A stretch of 64,000 nucleotides of DNA from Streptomyces hyderabadensis (GTDB lineage Bacteria; Actinomycetota; Actinomycetes; Streptomycetales; Streptomycetaceae), in contig NZ_JAIOJZ010000004.1 in assembly GCF_020404845.1 (NCBI RefSeq), positions 62,001 through 126,000 of the forward strand, written 5' to 3'. A model generated the notes under the pieces. It was given only the letters and a program-made list of their open reading frames with translations. It was not told the origin of the DNA and made no database searches. The translations under genes were made by a program, and so were the position numbers. Of the stretch, positions 20,380 to 31,343 are shown one piece after another (position 1 is the first letter of the stretch; each line of letters opens with the position of its first letter).

Positions 20380-21023
20380 TTCGCCACCTCGAGGTCGGGT
20401 ACTACCTTCCGCAGCTCCTCCGCCGACAGGGCGCCCGCGCGCAGCAGCACGGGCACCTCGCGGGTGACGTCGACGATGGACGACGGGACGATGCCGGGGG
20501 TGGGGCCGCCGTCGAGGTAGACGGAGACGGAGTCGCCGAGCATCTGCTGGGCGGCGTCGCAGTCCTCGGGCGACGGGTGGCCGGTCAGGTTGGCGGAGGA
20601 GACGGCCATCGGGCCGACCTCGGTCAGCAGCTCGATGGCGACCGGGTGCAGCGGCATCCGCACCGCGACCGTGCCGCGGGTCTCGCCCAGGTCCCACTGC
20701 AGCGACGGCTGGTGCTTGGCGACCAGCGTCAGCGCGCCCGGCCAGAAGGCGTCGACCAGCTCCCAGGCCAGCTCGGAGAAGTCGGTGACCAGGCCGTGCA
20801 GGGTGTTCGGCGAGCCGATGAGGACCGGGGAGGGCATGGTGCGCCCGCGCCCCTTGGCCTCCAGCAGGTCACCGACGGCCTCCGGAGCGAAGGCGTCGGC
20901 GCCGATGCCGTACACGGTGTCCGTGGGCAGCACCACCAGCTCGCCACGGCGGACGGCGGACGCGGCCTCGCGCAGACCGGTCACTCGGTCGGTCGAGTCG
21001 TTGGTGTCGTATCGCCGTGCCAT
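20376..21023 (-). CDS. L-threonylcarbamoyladenylate synthase (Sua5/YwlC/YrdC)
   Basis: A 215-residue YrdC-domain enzyme that makes threonylcarbamoyl-AMP from threonine, bicarbonate and ATP, the first step of t6A synthesis at position 37 of ANN-decoding tRNAs. The motifs LVVLPTDTVYGIGADAF, KGRGRTMPSPVLIGS and MAVSSANLTGHPSPEDC line the active site. It lacks the extra Sua5 C-terminal domain and so is the YrdC-sized form. It sits between prmC and the LMW-PTP-like gene and overlaps the latter's TTG start (ATTGA), suggesting one transcript from prfA/prmC. Confidence 0.93.
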   Translation of the reverse strand: MARRYDTNDSTDRVTGLREAASAVRRGELVVLPTDTVYGIGADAFAPEAVGDLLEAKGRGRTMPSPVLIGSPNTLHGLVTDFSELAWELVDAFWPGALTLVAKHQPSLQWDLGETRGTVAVRMPLHPVAIELLTEVGPMAVSSANLTGHPSPEDCDAAQQMLGDSVSVYLDGGPTPGIVPSSIVDVTREVPVLLRAGALSAEELRKVVPDLEVAN

Positions 21024-21088
21024 TTAGCGGGCCTCCTCGTACACGTACTGCGGGATCTGCGGGATCGAAGTCGGCGGGACGGGGTCGC

Positions 21089-21934
21089 TCACGGCAGTGC
21101 CTTGCGGGCGGTGGCGAACCTGGGCCGGTTGTTGAGGTCGGGGTGGTCGGCCGCGTCGGCCCAGCCCCGCTCCTCGGTGAAGATCCACGGCACCTGGCCG
21201 CCCTGGGTGTCGGCGTGCTCGACGACGACCACGCCGCCGGGGCGCAGCAGGCGGTGCGCGGTGCGCTCCAGGCCGCGGATCAGGTCGAGGCCGTCCTCGC
21301 CGGAGAACAGGGCCAGCTCGGGATCGTGGTCGCGGGCCTCGGGGGCGACGTACTCCCACTCGGTGAGCGGGATGTACGGCGGGTTGGAGACCACCAGGTC
21401 GACCTGTCCGTCGAGGTCCGGGAAGGCGGTCAGGGCGTCGCCCTGGCGCAGGTCGACCCTGGACCCGGCCATGTTCTTGCGGGTCCACTTGAGGGCGTCC
21501 TCGGACAGCTCCACGGCGTGCACGCGCGAGCGCGGCACCTCCTGGGCGAGCGCCAGCGCGATGGCTCCCGAGCCGGTGCACAGGTCGACGATGCAGGGCT
21601 CGACGACGTCCATGGCGCGCACCGCGTCTATGGCCCAGCCGACGACCGACTCGGTCTCGGGGCGGGGCACGAAGACGCCGGGGCCGACCTGGAGCTCCAG
21701 GTAGCGGAAGTAGGCGCGGCCGGTGATGTGCTGGAGCGGCTCGCGCGCCTCGCGGCGGGCGACGACTTCCCAGTACCGGGCGTCGAAGTCCGCGTCCGGC
21801 ACGGTGTGCAGCTCGCTCCGCTTGACGCCGTGCAGGTGCGCGGCGAGCTCCTCCGCGTCGGTGCGCGGCGAGGGCACGCCGGCGTCGGCCAGCCGCTGGG
21901 TGGCCTGGGCCACCTCCGCGAGCAGCAGGTTCAC
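21089..21934 (-). CDS. prmC: Release factor glutamine N5-methyltransferase
   Basis: A 281-residue SAM-dependent methyltransferase that modifies the glutamine of the GGQ motif of release factors. It has the N-terminal helical recognition domain (LAEVAQATQRLADAGVPSPRTDAEELAAHLHG), SAM-binding motif VDLCTGSGAIALALA and the catalytic VVSNPPYIP. It follows prfA, the gene for its substrate RF1, after 64 bp on the same strand, which is the standard bacterial order. Confidence 0.96.
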   Translation of the reverse strand: MNLLLAEVAQATQRLADAGVPSPRTDAEELAAHLHGVKRSELHTVPDADFDARYWEVVARREAREPLQHITGRAYFRYLELQVGPGVFVPRPETESVVGWAIDAVRAMDVVEPCIVDLCTGSGAIALALAQEVPRSRVHAVELSEDALKWTRKNMAGSRVDLRQGDALTAFPDLDGQVDLVVSNPPYIPLTEWEYVAPEARDHDPELALFSGEDGLDLIRGLERTAHRLLRPGGVVVVEHADTQGGQVPWIFTEERGWADAADHPDLNNRPRFATARKALP

Positions 21935-21998
21935 GCTGGTCCTCCGGGGCTGAGCTGGTCGTCCGGTACGGGGTGCGGGTACGGCTGGGGGCCGGGGC

Positions 21999-23075
<1,077 letters not shown>

Positions 23076-23119
23076 CTTGGGCTCCTGCTTACTGCTCGGG
23101 AAGGGGAAGGCGGGCGACC

Positions 23120-23138
23120 AAAAACGCCGGTCCCGGCG
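23120..23138 (-). terminator. Intrinsic terminator after rpmE
   Basis: On the minus strand, CGCCGG-GA-CCGGCG (23138-23125; best drawn as a 5-bp stem with a 4-base loop) is followed directly by five T residues. It lies about 50 bases past the rpmE stop and just before prfA. A U-tract terminator is uncommon in Streptomyces, and this one implies that prfA is transcribed from its own promoter or by limited read-through. Confidence 0.75.
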
Positions 23139-23184
23139 CTCCCCGGGGAGGGGATGCGGCCGTGGACCGGCGGTTGGGGGCTCG

Positions 23185-23409
23185 CTACTTCTTGGAGCCG
23201 GCGGCAGCCTTGCCGAAGCGGGCCTCGAAGCGGGCCACGCGGCCACCGGTGTCGAGGATCTTCTGCTTGCCCGTGTAGAACGGGTGGCACTCGGAGCAGA
23301 CCTCGGCCCGGATGGTGCCGGACTCGATGGTGCTGCGGGTGGTGAACGACGCGCCACAGGTGCAGCTGACCTGCGTCTCGACGTACTCGGGGTGGATGTC
23401 GCGCTTCAA
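23185..23409 (-). CDS. rpmE: 50S ribosomal protein L31, zinc-binding form
   Basis: A 74-residue L31 of the large ribosomal subunit. The Cys pairs at SCTCG (residues 16 and 18) and [14 protein letters not shown] mark the zinc-ribbon (C+) form rather than the zinc-independent paralogue that Zur-controlled genomes also carry. The start is TTG at 23409, with GGAGA seven bases upstream; the protein then begins [12 protein letters not shown] as in homologues. A canonical terminator follows at 23120-23138. Confidence 0.96.
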   Translation of the reverse strand: MKRDIHPEYVETQVSCTCGASFTTRSTIESGTIRAEVCSECHPFYTGKQKILDTGGRVARFEARFGKAAAGSKK

Positions 23410-23533
23410 GGTGTCTCCTACGGTTCTCGGAGGGCGCCGGGTCGCCGCCGCGGGATGCGGGGGCGTGAACCGGGGCCGACGAACCAGTCTGCCAGGACTG
23501 GCGCCATCCCCCAAAACCGGGGGGCGGCGGGAT

Positions 23534-24682
23534 CTATTCCCCGGCGTTGACGACGCCCTTGGCCTCACCGGTGGCCGTGCCCTCGGTGGCCGACTGCGGG
23601 ATCGGGCGGTCGTTCTTGAGGGCCGTCCAGACCTGGTCGGCCTTGGTCTTCTCCAGGAGCACCCGGTTGGGGTCCGCGGGGTCGTAGACCACCGGCATGG
23701 TGACCATGTGCATCTTGTCCGGGCCGATGCCCTTCAGGCTGCTCGCGAAGGACATCAGGGAGTTCACCGAGCCCAGGTCGGAGTCGGTGGTCACGGTCTT
23801 GGTGGCGGTGTCGGCGATGTCGTACAGCTTCTTGGGGTTGCCGAGCAGCCCGACGTCCTTGACCTGGTCGACCAGGGCCTTGACGAAGGCCTGCTGGAGC
23901 TGGATGCGGCCGAGGTCGGAGCCGTCGCCGACGCCGTGCCGGGTGCGGACCAGGCCGAGGGCCTGCTCGCCGTCGAGACGGTGGGTGCCGGCCGTGAGGT
24001 CGAGGTGGCTGTCGGGGTCCTTGATGTCCTCGGTGGTGGTGACCTGGACGCCGCCGAGGTCGTCGATGAGGTTCTGGAAGCCGCTGAAGTCGACCTCCAG
24101 GTAGTGGTCCATGCGCAGTCCGCTGATCGACTCGACGGTCTTCACGGCGCAGGCGGCACCGCCGGTGGAGTAGGCGGAGTTGAACATCACGCCGTCGGCG
24201 GCGGGGTGCTCGCCGCCGTCCGTGTCGGTGCATTCGGGGCGGTCGACGAGGGTGTCGCGCGGGATGGAGACCACGCTGGCCTGCTTGTGGCCCTTGTGGA
24301 CGTGCACGATCATCGCCGTGTCGGAGCGTGCGGTGCCGTCGTCGGTGCCGCCGCCGAGCTTCTTGTTGCCGCCGGAACGGGTGTCGGAGCCGAGGACCAG
24401 GATGTTCTCGGAGCCGTTGTCGGTCTTCGCGGGCCGGTCGGCGCCGAGCGCCGCGTCGATGTCGACGCTCGTGAGGTTGCCGTTGAGCTTGAAGTACAGG
24501 ACTCCGGCTCCGGTGCCGCCCAGGACCACGATGCCCGCGGCGCTCCAGGCCGCGACGAGCAGGGCCTTGCGCCGCTTGGCCATGGGCTTGCGGCGGCGGC
24601 CCTTGCCCCGGCGGCCGTGGCCGGGGGTGCGGGACTGGCCGGGGCCGGGTATCGCGGGATCCGGCGTGCTCTGGGCGGACAT
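23534..24682 (-). CDS. LytR-CpsA-Psr (LCP) family wall glycopolymer transferase
   Basis: A 382-residue LCP protein that attaches undecaprenyl-linked glycopolymers to peptidoglycan outside the membrane. A basic, disordered N terminus ([17 protein letters not shown]) is followed by one transmembrane helix (about residues 48-70) and the extracellular LCP domain. The pyrophosphate-binding residues are visible in [10 protein letters not shown] and SIPRDTLVD, and the FKDLIDDLGG-like segment reads [36 protein letters not shown] is the late conserved block. It likely completes the pathway begun by the WecA-like enzyme at 16.7-18.1 kb, by inference. Confidence 0.92.
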   Translation of the reverse strand: MSAQSTPDPAIPGPGQSRTPGHGRRGKGRRRKPMAKRRKALLVAAWSAAGIVVLGGTGAGVLYFKLNGNLTSVDIDAALGADRPAKTDNGSENILVLGSDTRSGGNKKLGGGTDDGTARSDTAMIVHVHKGHKQASVVSIPRDTLVDRPECTDTDGGEHPAADGVMFNSAYSTGGAACAVKTVESISGLRMDHYLEVDFSGFQNLIDDLGGVQVTTTEDIKDPDSHLDLTAGTHRLDGEQALGLVRTRHGVGDGSDLGRIQLQQAFVKALVDQVKDVGLLGNPKKLYDIADTATKTVTTDSDLGSVNSLMSFASSLKGIGPDKMHMVTMPVVYDPADPNRVLLEKTKADQVWTALKNDRPIPQSATEGTATGEAKGVVNAGE

Positions 24683-25114
24683 GGGCTCCTCGGTGTTCGT
24701 CCGGTCGGTTACCCCCTGCGCTCAGGGTCGGGTCGGTCGGCTCCGGCGGTCGGCGCCGGTTCCTCACCATGGTCCCTCCGTAGCTCAGACGGCGGAACTC
24801 GGGACAGGGTTGCACAACTGTCTGTGGCGACTCGGTGGGGAAACGGTGACGGAGCGTGTTCGACGCCGTCGGGCTCGCCGCGCTGACCTGGGCTTCCGCG
24901 GGCCCGGCCGCTGACCCGCCGACCCACCGGCCGGGCCGCCGCTTGTGGCGAAGGTCGCAAGCCCGGGGCCGGTGGACGCTGCAAGGTCGCAGGCCCGGGG
25001 GCCGGTGGACGCTGCGAAGGTCGCAGGCCCGGGAGGGCCCGGTGGGCGGCGGGCGGTGCGGGGGCCGACGTCCCGCGTCCGGGCCCTGAGAAGCCATCCG
25101 CGTCCTGAAACGCC
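24683..25114. other. Non-coding stretch between rho terminator and LCP gene
   Basis: No gene is supported in this ~430-bp stretch. The left half (24683-24860) must hold the LCP promoter and includes A+T-richer DNA around 24800-24860. The right half contains three head-to-tail copies of a ~33-bp G+C-rich unit, annotated separately. Confidence 0.6.
24951..25050. repeat. Three tandem copies of a ~33-bp unit
   Basis: The unit begins AAGGTCGCAGGCCCGGGGGC and ends GGTGGACGCTGC. Copies start at 24951 (32 bp), 24983 (34 bp) and 25017 (the last diverging after the first 18 bases). It lies between the rho terminator and the LCP promoter region. It is seen directly; it has the look of replication slippage and no function is evident. 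Confidence 0.7.
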
Positions 25115-25155
25115 AGAGGTCCCGCCCCGTCACCGTGTGACGAAGCGGGACCTCT
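25115..25155 (-). terminator. rho terminator hairpin
   Basis: A strong two-part hairpin: outer stem AGAGGTCCCGC (25115-25125) with GCGGGACCTCT (25145-25155), a 2+2 internal loop, and inner stem CGTCAC/GTGACG closing a 3-base loop. It begins 39 bases after the rho stop on the minus strand. Confidence 0.85.
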
Positions 25156-25193
25156 GAGTACCTCTGAGTGCGATCCGGAGGACCGGCGGTGGC

Positions 25194-27263
25194 TCAGTCG
25201 CCGTTGCCGGGCGTCGGGGTCGTCTTCTGGATCTGCATCAGGAACTCGACGTTCGACTTGGTCTGCTTCATCTTGTCGAGCAGCAGCTCGATCGCCTGCT
25301 GCTGGTCGAGGGCGTGCAGCACCCGGCGCAGCTTCCAGGTGACGGCCAGCTCCTCGTTGCCGAGCAGGATCTCCTCCTTGCGGGTGCCGGACGCGTCGAC
25401 GTCCACCGCGGGGAAGATGCGCTTGTCGGCGAGCTTCCGGTCGAGCTTCAGCTCGGCGTTGCCGGTGCCCTTGAACTCCTCGAAGATGACCTCGTCCATG
25501 CGGGACCCGGTGTCCACCAGGGCGGTGGCGAGGATGGTCAGCGAACCGCCGTCCTCGATGTTGCGGGCCGCACCGAAGAAGCGCTTCGGCGGGTACAGGG
25601 CGGTCGAGTCGACACCACCGGACAGGATGCGGCCGGAGGCCGGGGCGGCGAGGTTGTACGCACGGCCCAGACGCGTGATCGAGTCGAGCAGCACGACGAC
25701 GTCGTGACCCAGCTCCACCAGGCGCTTGGCGCGCTCGATGGCCAGCTCGGCGACCGTGGTGTGGTCCTCAGCCGGGCGGTCGAAGGTCGAGGAGATGACC
25801 TCGCCCTTCACCGACCGCTGCATGTCGGTGACCTCTTCCGGACGCTCGTCGACCAGGACGACCATCAGGTGGCACTCGGGGTTGTTGTGCGTGATCGCGT
25901 TGGCGATCGCCTGCATGATCATGGTCTTGCCGGTCTTCGGCGGGGCCACGATCAGACCGCGCTGGCCCTTACCGATCGGCGCGACCAGGTCGATGATGCG
26001 GGTGGTGAGGACGCCCGGGTCCGTCTCCAGGCGGAGGCGGTCCTGCGGGTACAGCGGGGTGAGCTTGTTGAACTCCGGGCGGCCGCGGCCGTGTTCGGGC
26101 GCCATGCCGTTGACGGAGTCCAAGCGCACCAGCGCGTTGAACTTCTCGCGGCGCTCGCCCTCCTTGGGCTGGCGCACGGCACCGGTGAGGTGGTCGCCCT
26201 TGCGCAGGCCGTTCTTGCGGACCTGGGCGAGGGAGACGTACACGTCGTTGGGGCCGGGCAGGTAGCCGGAGGTCCGGATGAACGCGTAGTTGTCGAGGAT
26301 GTCGAGGATGCCGGCGACCGGGATGAGGACGTCGTCCTCGTTGATCTGCGGCTCCTGGATCTCGTCGCGTCCGCGACGGCCCCGGCGGTCCCGGTAACGG
26401 CCCCGGCGGCCGCGACGGCCGCCCGCGTCGTCGTCGTAACCGTCGTCGTGCTGCTGACGGTCCTGACGGCCGCCGCCCTGCTGCTGGCGGTCCTGGCGTC
26501 CGCCGCCCTGGTTCTGCTGGTCGTCGCCCTTGTTGCGCCGGTCGCGGCCGCCGCGGTCACCGCGGTCGCCCCGGTCACGGCGGTCGCGACGGCGGCCCTC
26601 GCCGCCCTCGCCGTCGGAACGGGCGTCGCCCTGGCCCTGCTGGTGGCCCTGCGTCTGCTGCTGGCCCGACGTGTCGGCCTTCGACTCGGCGCGGGTCTCC
26701 ACGGCCACCGTCTCGGTGCCGGCGGAGGGGCTGCCCGCGTCGGCGGTGGCCCGGCGGCGGCGGCGCTCGACGGGGGCGTCATCGGCGGGGGCGGACTGCT
26801 CGGCCGAGGCGTTGACCTTGGGGGACGGCTGACCGGGGATCTCGATCTGCTGCTGGGCGGCGGCCTTCTCGGCGTCCGCCTTGTCCACCTTCTTCTCGGC
26901 CTTGCCGGCCTTCTCCGCCTTCTCGGCGGGTGCCTCGTCGCCCGTACGGGTCCGGGAGGTGCTGCGGCGCTTCGGCTTGGTCTCGCCGGCGGTGTCCGCG
27001 GCGGGCGCGGCCTTGGCGGGGGCACCCCCCGCGGCCTGCGCCTCCTTGATGACCTCGATCAGCTGGCTCTTGCGCATACGCGCGGTGCCCCTGATGCCGA
27101 GGCCGGATGCGACCTGCTGCAGCTCGGCCAGCACCATGCCCTCGAGGCCGGTACCGCGGCGCCGCCGGGAGCCGGCACCGGTGGCAGGCGCGGAGGCGTC
27201 CGTGGCGGGCGCGGCAGCGGTCTCCTCGACACGTGCGCCCATCAGATCGGTGGTGTCGCTCAC
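25194..27263 (-). CDS. rho: Transcription termination factor Rho
   Basis: A 689-residue hexameric RNA-dependent ATPase. The N-terminal Rho_N/SAP-like part ([20 protein letters not shown]) is followed by a ~250-residue actinobacterial insertion rich in Arg, Gly, Asp and Gln (about residues 75-310), then the cold-shock RNA-binding domain and the RecA-like core. The core has Walker [12 protein letters not shown] and Walker [17 protein letters not shown]. The insertion explains the length (E. coli Rho is 419) and is known in high-G+C Gram-positives as an extra RNA-binding or condensate-forming region. The start is GTG 27263, with GGAAGG about eight bases upstream. Confidence 0.97.
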   Translation of the reverse strand: MSDTTDLMGARVEETAAAPATDASAPATGAGSRRRRGTGLEGMVLAELQQVASGLGIRGTARMRKSQLIEVIKEAQAAGGAPAKAAPAADTAGETKPKRRSTSRTRTGDEAPAEKAEKAGKAEKKVDKADAEKAAAQQQIEIPGQPSPKVNASAEQSAPADDAPVERRRRRATADAGSPSAGTETVAVETRAESKADTSGQQQTQGHQQGQGDARSDGEGGEGRRRDRRDRGDRGDRGGRDRRNKGDDQQNQGGGRQDRQQQGGGRQDRQQHDDGYDDDAGGRRGRRGRYRDRRGRRGRDEIQEPQINEDDVLIPVAGILDILDNYAFIRTSGYLPGPNDVYVSLAQVRKNGLRKGDHLTGAVRQPKEGERREKFNALVRLDSVNGMAPEHGRGRPEFNKLTPLYPQDRLRLETDPGVLTTRIIDLVAPIGKGQRGLIVAPPKTGKTMIMQAIANAITHNNPECHLMVVLVDERPEEVTDMQRSVKGEVISSTFDRPAEDHTTVAELAIERAKRLVELGHDVVVLLDSITRLGRAYNLAAPASGRILSGGVDSTALYPPKRFFGAARNIEDGGSLTILATALVDTGSRMDEVIFEEFKGTGNAELKLDRKLADKRIFPAVDVDASGTRKEEILLGNEELAVTWKLRRVLHALDQQQAIELLLDKMKQTKSNVEFLMQIQKTTPTPGNGD

Positions 27264-27692
27264 GAAGGGTCCTTCCCTGGAGCGGACGTCGGCCTGTCTG
27301 GCTCGGCGACCGGTTGTGCTGTCCGGCTTCGGTCCTTGCTGTGCGAACCGTGCCGGGGCGGTGGTCCGCCTGAACGGCGGAAGAGATATCTGGTGATGGC
27401 GCTTCCCCTAGCCGTGGCACCCGGTGTCTGTGTCATGCGGCGTGGTCGCACCGGTTCCGAAACTCCCCCAGCGGGGGTAACCCCCACCGGTGGGCCGCTC
27501 AGTGCCCGTGTCGGCCGTACTGATCACGTACGACATCCACTGCACAATGCGGCTTGGGGGGCTCCCGGAAGAATGTCTGTCCCGGACGGGGACACGAGGC
27601 ACCTCGCCATGGTGGGGTCGGGTGCAGACTTGAGATTAACACTACCGGATCCAACAAACATTCCCCCTCTCGAAATCCGGCAACCGTCCGCG
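27264..27692 (-). promoter_or_regulatory. Long rho leader/promoter region
   Basis: This 429-bp stretch separates thrB and rho and holds no credible gene. It includes G/C palindromes near 27465-27500 (CCCCC-AGC-GGGGG and CCCACCGGTGGG) and an A+T-rich tract at 27630-27670. On the minus strand the tract reads TAGTGT, a plausible -10, about 380 bases from rho. A long leader would fit the autogenous attenuation known for rho genes elsewhere; here that is inference. Confidence 0.45.
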
Positions 27693-28622
27693 TCAGGTGT
27701 CACTGGCGGTCGCCAGGGGCAGGACACTCGCGCCCTGCTGGTCCAGGCCGAGCCGGTTGGCCGCCCAGTCCGTTCCGGCCAGCGCCTCGACCTTGTCGGC
27801 CGTGCCGGCGTCGGCCAGTGCCATCACCGTGGGTCCGGCACCCGAGATCACCGCGGGGATGCCGTCGCCGCGCAGCCGCTCCACCAGCGCCGCGCTCTCC
27901 GGCATGGCCGGGGCGCGGTACTCCTGGTGCAGGCGGTCCTCGGTGGCCGGCAGCAGCAGCTCGGGGCGCCGGGTGAGGGCCTCGACGAGCAGTGCGGCGC
28001 GGCCGGCGTTGGCGGCGGCGTCGACGTGCGGGACGCTGCGCGGGAGCAGACCGCGGGCGGTCTGGGTCAGTACCGGCTTCCCGGGCACGAAAACCACCGG
28101 AACGATGGAATCGGAGGGCTCCATCCTGATCGCCCGGGCGGCGCCGGACTCCATCCAGGACAGGGTGAAACCGCCCAGCAGACAGGCCGCCACGTTGTCC
28201 GGGTGGCCCTCGATCTCGGTGGCGAGGTCGAGCAGCGCGGCGTCGTCGAGGCGGGCCTCGCCGCCTATGGTCACCGCACGCGCGGCAACGATGCCGGCGC
28301 AGATGGCGGCGGAGGAGGAACCGAGGCCGCGGCCGTGCGGGATGCGGTTGGCGCAGACGATCTCCAGGCCGCGCGGCTGCCCGCCGAGCAGGTCGAAGGC
28401 GGTGCGCAGGGAGCGGACGAGGAGGTGCTTCTCGTCCCGCGGGAGGGTCTCGCTGCCCTCGCCCGCGATGTCGATGTGCAGCCCGGAGTCGGCCACCCGG
28501 ACGACCACGTCGTCGTAGAGACCCAGCGCGAGGCCGAGGGCGTCGAAGCCCGGACCGAGATTGGCGCTGGTGGCGGGGACGCGCACCCTGACGGCGGCGG
28601 CGCGGAACGCTGGACCGGCCAT
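27693..28622 (-). CDS. thrB: Homoserine kinase
   Basis: A 309-residue GHMP-superfamily kinase that phosphorylates L-homoserine, the penultimate step to threonine. Family motifs are VPATSANLGPGFDALGLALG near the N terminus, the phosphate-binding GRGLGSSSAAICAGI and, near the C terminus, GIPAVISGAGPTVMAL. ATG 28622 is ten bases from AGGAGAG. It follows thrC on the same strand after 325 bp, so it may have its own promoter. The adjacent thrC and hom genes complete the pathway from aspartate semialdehyde to threonine. Confidence 0.95.
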   Translation of the reverse strand: MAGPAFRAAAVRVRVPATSANLGPGFDALGLALGLYDDVVVRVADSGLHIDIAGEGSETLPRDEKHLLVRSLRTAFDLLGGQPRGLEIVCANRIPHGRGLGSSSAAICAGIVAARAVTIGGEARLDDAALLDLATEIEGHPDNVAACLLGGFTLSWMESGAARAIRMEPSDSIVPVVFVPGKPVLTQTARGLLPRSVPHVDAAANAGRAALLVEALTRRPELLLPATEDRLHQEYRAPAMPESAALVERLRGDGIPAVISGAGPTVMALADAGTADKVEALAGTDWAANRLGLDQQGASVLPLATASDT

Positions 28623-28947
28623 CGCTCGATGACTCTCCTTGAGCTGCGGGACTGTCGAATGACATTCGATGACGTACGGGACCCTGGGGCTCGCCGCTCC
28701 CTGTCGAACGGCCGGCCCGTACCGACCGCGGAGACAGCGCGGCACCGCGGCATATGCGGCAGGCGGGTTAGGTACAGCCTATCGAAGGAAGGTTCTGTGG
28801 CGACATAGGGCGCACAGGAGGCGCACGATGCGTGTCGTAAGCCCCCTGTGCACCCCCTGCAAGTGACTTTCCCGGCTGGGCGTCGCTTACGCCCTCTTAC
28901 GCCGGGCACCTTCCACGGGTGCGGCGCTCAGCGGCGCCCGCCAGCGG
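28623..28947. other. 325-bp thrC-thrB gap with short palindrome
   Basis: No annotated-size gene is supported here. A 15-bp palindrome, TCGAATGACATTCGA (28655-28669), lies 33 bp upstream of thrB and could be an operator. On the plus strand a 12-codon reading frame (28828-28866) follows AGGAG at seven bases; its product would be MRVVSPLCTPCK. It faces away from both neighbouring genes, so I record it without naming it a gene. Confidence 0.45.
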
Positions 28948-30006
28948 TCAGACCAGGCCGAGCCGCTCGGCCGCCGTCGCCGCGTCGACCGGGACGGTGA
29001 CCGGCTGCGGGGCGCCGGCGACGGCCCAGTCCGGGTCCTTCAGACCGTTGCCGGTGACGGTGCACACGATGCGCTGCCCCGGGTCGACCCTGCCCTGCTC
29101 GGCGGCCTTCAGCAGACCGGCCACCGACGCGGCGGACGCGGGCTCCACGAAGACGCCCTCCTGGGAGGCCAACAGCCGGTAGGCGCGCAGGATCTCACGG
29201 TCCGTCACCTCGTCGATGGCGCCGCCCGACTCGTCCCGCGCGGCGAGCGCGAAGTCCCACGAGGCGGGGTTGCCGATCCGGATGGCGGTGGCGATGGTCG
29301 ACGGGTCCTTGACGACCTCGCCGCGCACGATCGGGGCGGAGCCGGAGGCCTGGAACCCCCACATGCGGGGCCGCTTCGTGCTGACCTTGTCGGCGGCGTA
29401 CTCCTGGTACCCCTTCCAGTACGCGGTGATGTTGCCCGCGTTGCCCACCGGGAGGACGTGTATGTCGGGCGCGTCGCCGAGCATGTCCACGATCTCGAAG
29501 GCGGCCGTCTTCTGCCCCTCGATACGCACCGGGTTGACCGAATTGACCAGCGCCACCGGGTAGTTGTCGCTGAGCGCGCGGGCCAGGGTGAGGCAGTCGT
29601 CGAAGTTGCCGTCGACCTGGAGGATCTTGGCGCCGTGCACGAGGGCCTGGCCCATCTTGCCGAGCGCGATCTTGCCCTGCGGCACGAGCACCGCGGAGAC
29701 CATGCCGGCGCGCACGCCGTACGCGGCGGCGGAGGCGGAGGTGTTGCCGGTGGACGCGCAGATGACAGCCTGCGCACCCTCCTCCTTCGCCTTGCTGATG
29801 GCCATGGTCATGCCGCGGTCCTTGAAGGACCCGGTCGGGTTCGCCCCCTCGACCTTGAGGTGGACCTCGCAGCCCGTGCGCTCGGAGAGCACCTGCGCGG
29901 GCACGAGCGGGGTGCCGCCCTCACGGAGCGTCACGACGGGCGTGCTGTCGGAGACGGGCAGCCGGTCCCGGTACTCCTCGATGATTCCGCGCCACTGGTG
30001 GGTCAT
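28948..30006 (-). CDS. thrC: Threonine synthase
   Basis: A 352-residue PLP enzyme converting O-phosphohomoserine to threonine. The PLP lysine is in [11 protein letters not shown] and the phosphate-binding glycine loop is the [15 protein letters not shown] run, seen as [16 protein letters not shown]. The length matches the short (class II, actinobacterial/Bacillus) form rather than the ~430-residue enterobacterial form. It starts 6 bp after the hom stop, so hom-thrC are almost certainly one operon. Both lie on the minus strand, with hom upstream. Confidence 0.96.
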   Translation of the reverse strand: MTHQWRGIIEEYRDRLPVSDSTPVVTLREGGTPLVPAQVLSERTGCEVHLKVEGANPTGSFKDRGMTMAISKAKEEGAQAVICASTGNTSASAAAYGVRAGMVSAVLVPQGKIALGKMGQALVHGAKILQVDGNFDDCLTLARALSDNYPVALVNSVNPVRIEGQKTAAFEIVDMLGDAPDIHVLPVGNAGNITAYWKGYQEYAADKVSTKRPRMWGFQASGSAPIVRGEVVKDPSTIATAIRIGNPASWDFALAARDESGGAIDEVTDREILRAYRLLASQEGVFVEPASAASVAGLLKAAEQGRVDPGQRIVCTVTGNGLKDPDWAVAGAPQPVTVPVDAATAAERLGLV

Positions 30007-30012
30007 TGCTGG

Positions 30013-31305
30013 TTACTCTCCTTCAACCCGCATGATGCTGGCGACACCCCGCACGGTGTCGAGCTTGCGCAGCGCCTCGACCGTACCGCCGAGGGCGGCG
30101 TCGGACGCGCGGTGGGTGACGACGACGAGGGAGGCCTCGCCGTCCTTGCCGGACTGCCGCACGGTGTCGATGGAGACACCGTGCTCCGCGAACACGGTCG
30201 CCACCTGGGCGAGCACGCCCGGTTTGTCGGCCACGTCGAGGCTGATGTGGTAGCGCGTGACGACGTCGCCCATCGGGGAGACGGGCAGCGCGGCGTACGC
30301 GGACTCACCTGGTCCGGTCGCTCCGCCGATCCGGTTGCGGCAGACGGCGACGAGGTCGCCGAGCACGGCGGACGCGGTCGGCGAGCCGCCGGCGCCGGGC
30401 CCGTAGAACATGAGCTGTCCGGCGGCCTCGGACTCCACGAAGACGGCGTTGTACGCCTCGCGCACGTTGGCCAGCGGGTGGCTGAGCGGGATCATCGCGG
30501 GATGCACCCGTGCGGTGACCGATCCCCCGTCCGCCGCCCGCTCGCAGATGGCGAGCAGCTTGATGGTGCAGCCCATCTCCTTCGCGGAGGCGAAGTCGGC
30601 GGCGGTCACCTCGGTCATGCCCTCGCGGTAGACGTCGTCGAGGCGCACGCGCGTGTGGAAGGCGATCCCGGCGAGGATGGCGGCCTTGGCGGCGGCGTCG
30701 AAGCCCTCGACGTCGGCGGTCGGGTCGGCCTCGGCGTACCCGAGGGCGGTGGCCTCGTCGAGCGCCTCCTGGTACCCGGCGCCCGTGGTGTCCATCGCGT
30801 CGAGGATGAAGTTGGTCGTCCCGTTGACGATGCCGAGCACCCGGTTGACCTTGTCGCCGGCCAGCGACTCGCGCAGCGGCCGGATCAGCGGGATGGCACC
30901 GGCGACGGCGGCCTCGTAGTACAGGTCCTTGCTGTGCTCGTCCGCGGCGGCGTGCAGGGCGGCACCGTCCTGGGCGATGAGCGCCTTGTTGGCGGAGACC
31001 ACGGAGGCGCCGTGTGCGAAGGCGGTGGTGATGAGCGTACGGGCGGGCTCGATCCCCCCGATCACCTCCACCACGACGTCGATGTCCCCGCGCTTGACGA
31101 GCGCGGTGGCGTCGGTGGTGACGAGGGCCGGGTCGATGCCCTCGCGCACCTTGTCGGGCCGCCGTACGGCCACGCCCGCCAGCTCCACCGGGGCCCCGAT
31201 CCGGGCGGCGAGGTCGGCGGCGTGCGTCGTCATGATGCGCGCCACCTCTGAGCCGACCACTCCACAGCCCAGCAGCGCCACCTTCAGCGGACGCGTACGC
31301 ATCAT
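30013..31305 (-). CDS. hom: Homoserine dehydrogenase
   Basis: A 430-residue monofunctional homoserine dehydrogenase that reduces aspartate semialdehyde. The Rossmann motif LLGCGVVGSEVA is near residue 10. The catalytic lysine and glutamate region reads VSANKALIA and GIVNGTTNFIL followed by EADPTADVEGFDAAAK. A C-terminal ACT domain (ISLDVADKPGVLAQVATVFAEHGVS) predicts feedback control by threonine. Two adjacent ATGs (31305, 31302) follow GAGG, and the second has better spacing. It lies upstream of thrC in one operon and is preceded by a large hairpin. Confidence 0.96.
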   Translation of the reverse strand: MMRTRPLKVALLGCGVVGSEVARIMTTHAADLAARIGAPVELAGVAVRRPDKVREGIDPALVTTDATALVKRGDIDVVVEVIGGIEPARTLITTAFAHGASVVSANKALIAQDGAALHAAADEHSKDLYYEAAVAGAIPLIRPLRESLAGDKVNRVLGIVNGTTNFILDAMDTTGAGYQEALDEATALGYAEADPTADVEGFDAAAKAAILAGIAFHTRVRLDDVYREGMTEVTAADFASAKEMGCTIKLLAICERAADGGSVTARVHPAMIPLSHPLANVREAYNAVFVESEAAGQLMFYGPGAGGSPTASAVLGDLVAVCRNRIGGATGPGESAYAALPVSPMGDVVTRYHISLDVADKPGVLAQVATVFAEHGVSIDTVRQSGKDGEASLVVVTHRASDAALGGTVEALRKLDTVRGVASIMRVEGE

Positions 31306-31343
31306 CCGACCTCGTTTCCTCTTACCGTCTACGGTTGGACCAG

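Noticed and set aside
25314..28808. 1,164-codon plus-strand open frame opposite rho and thrB
   Set aside because: It shadows two confidently identified minus-strand genes and runs through their intergenic region; no start signal or motif supports it.
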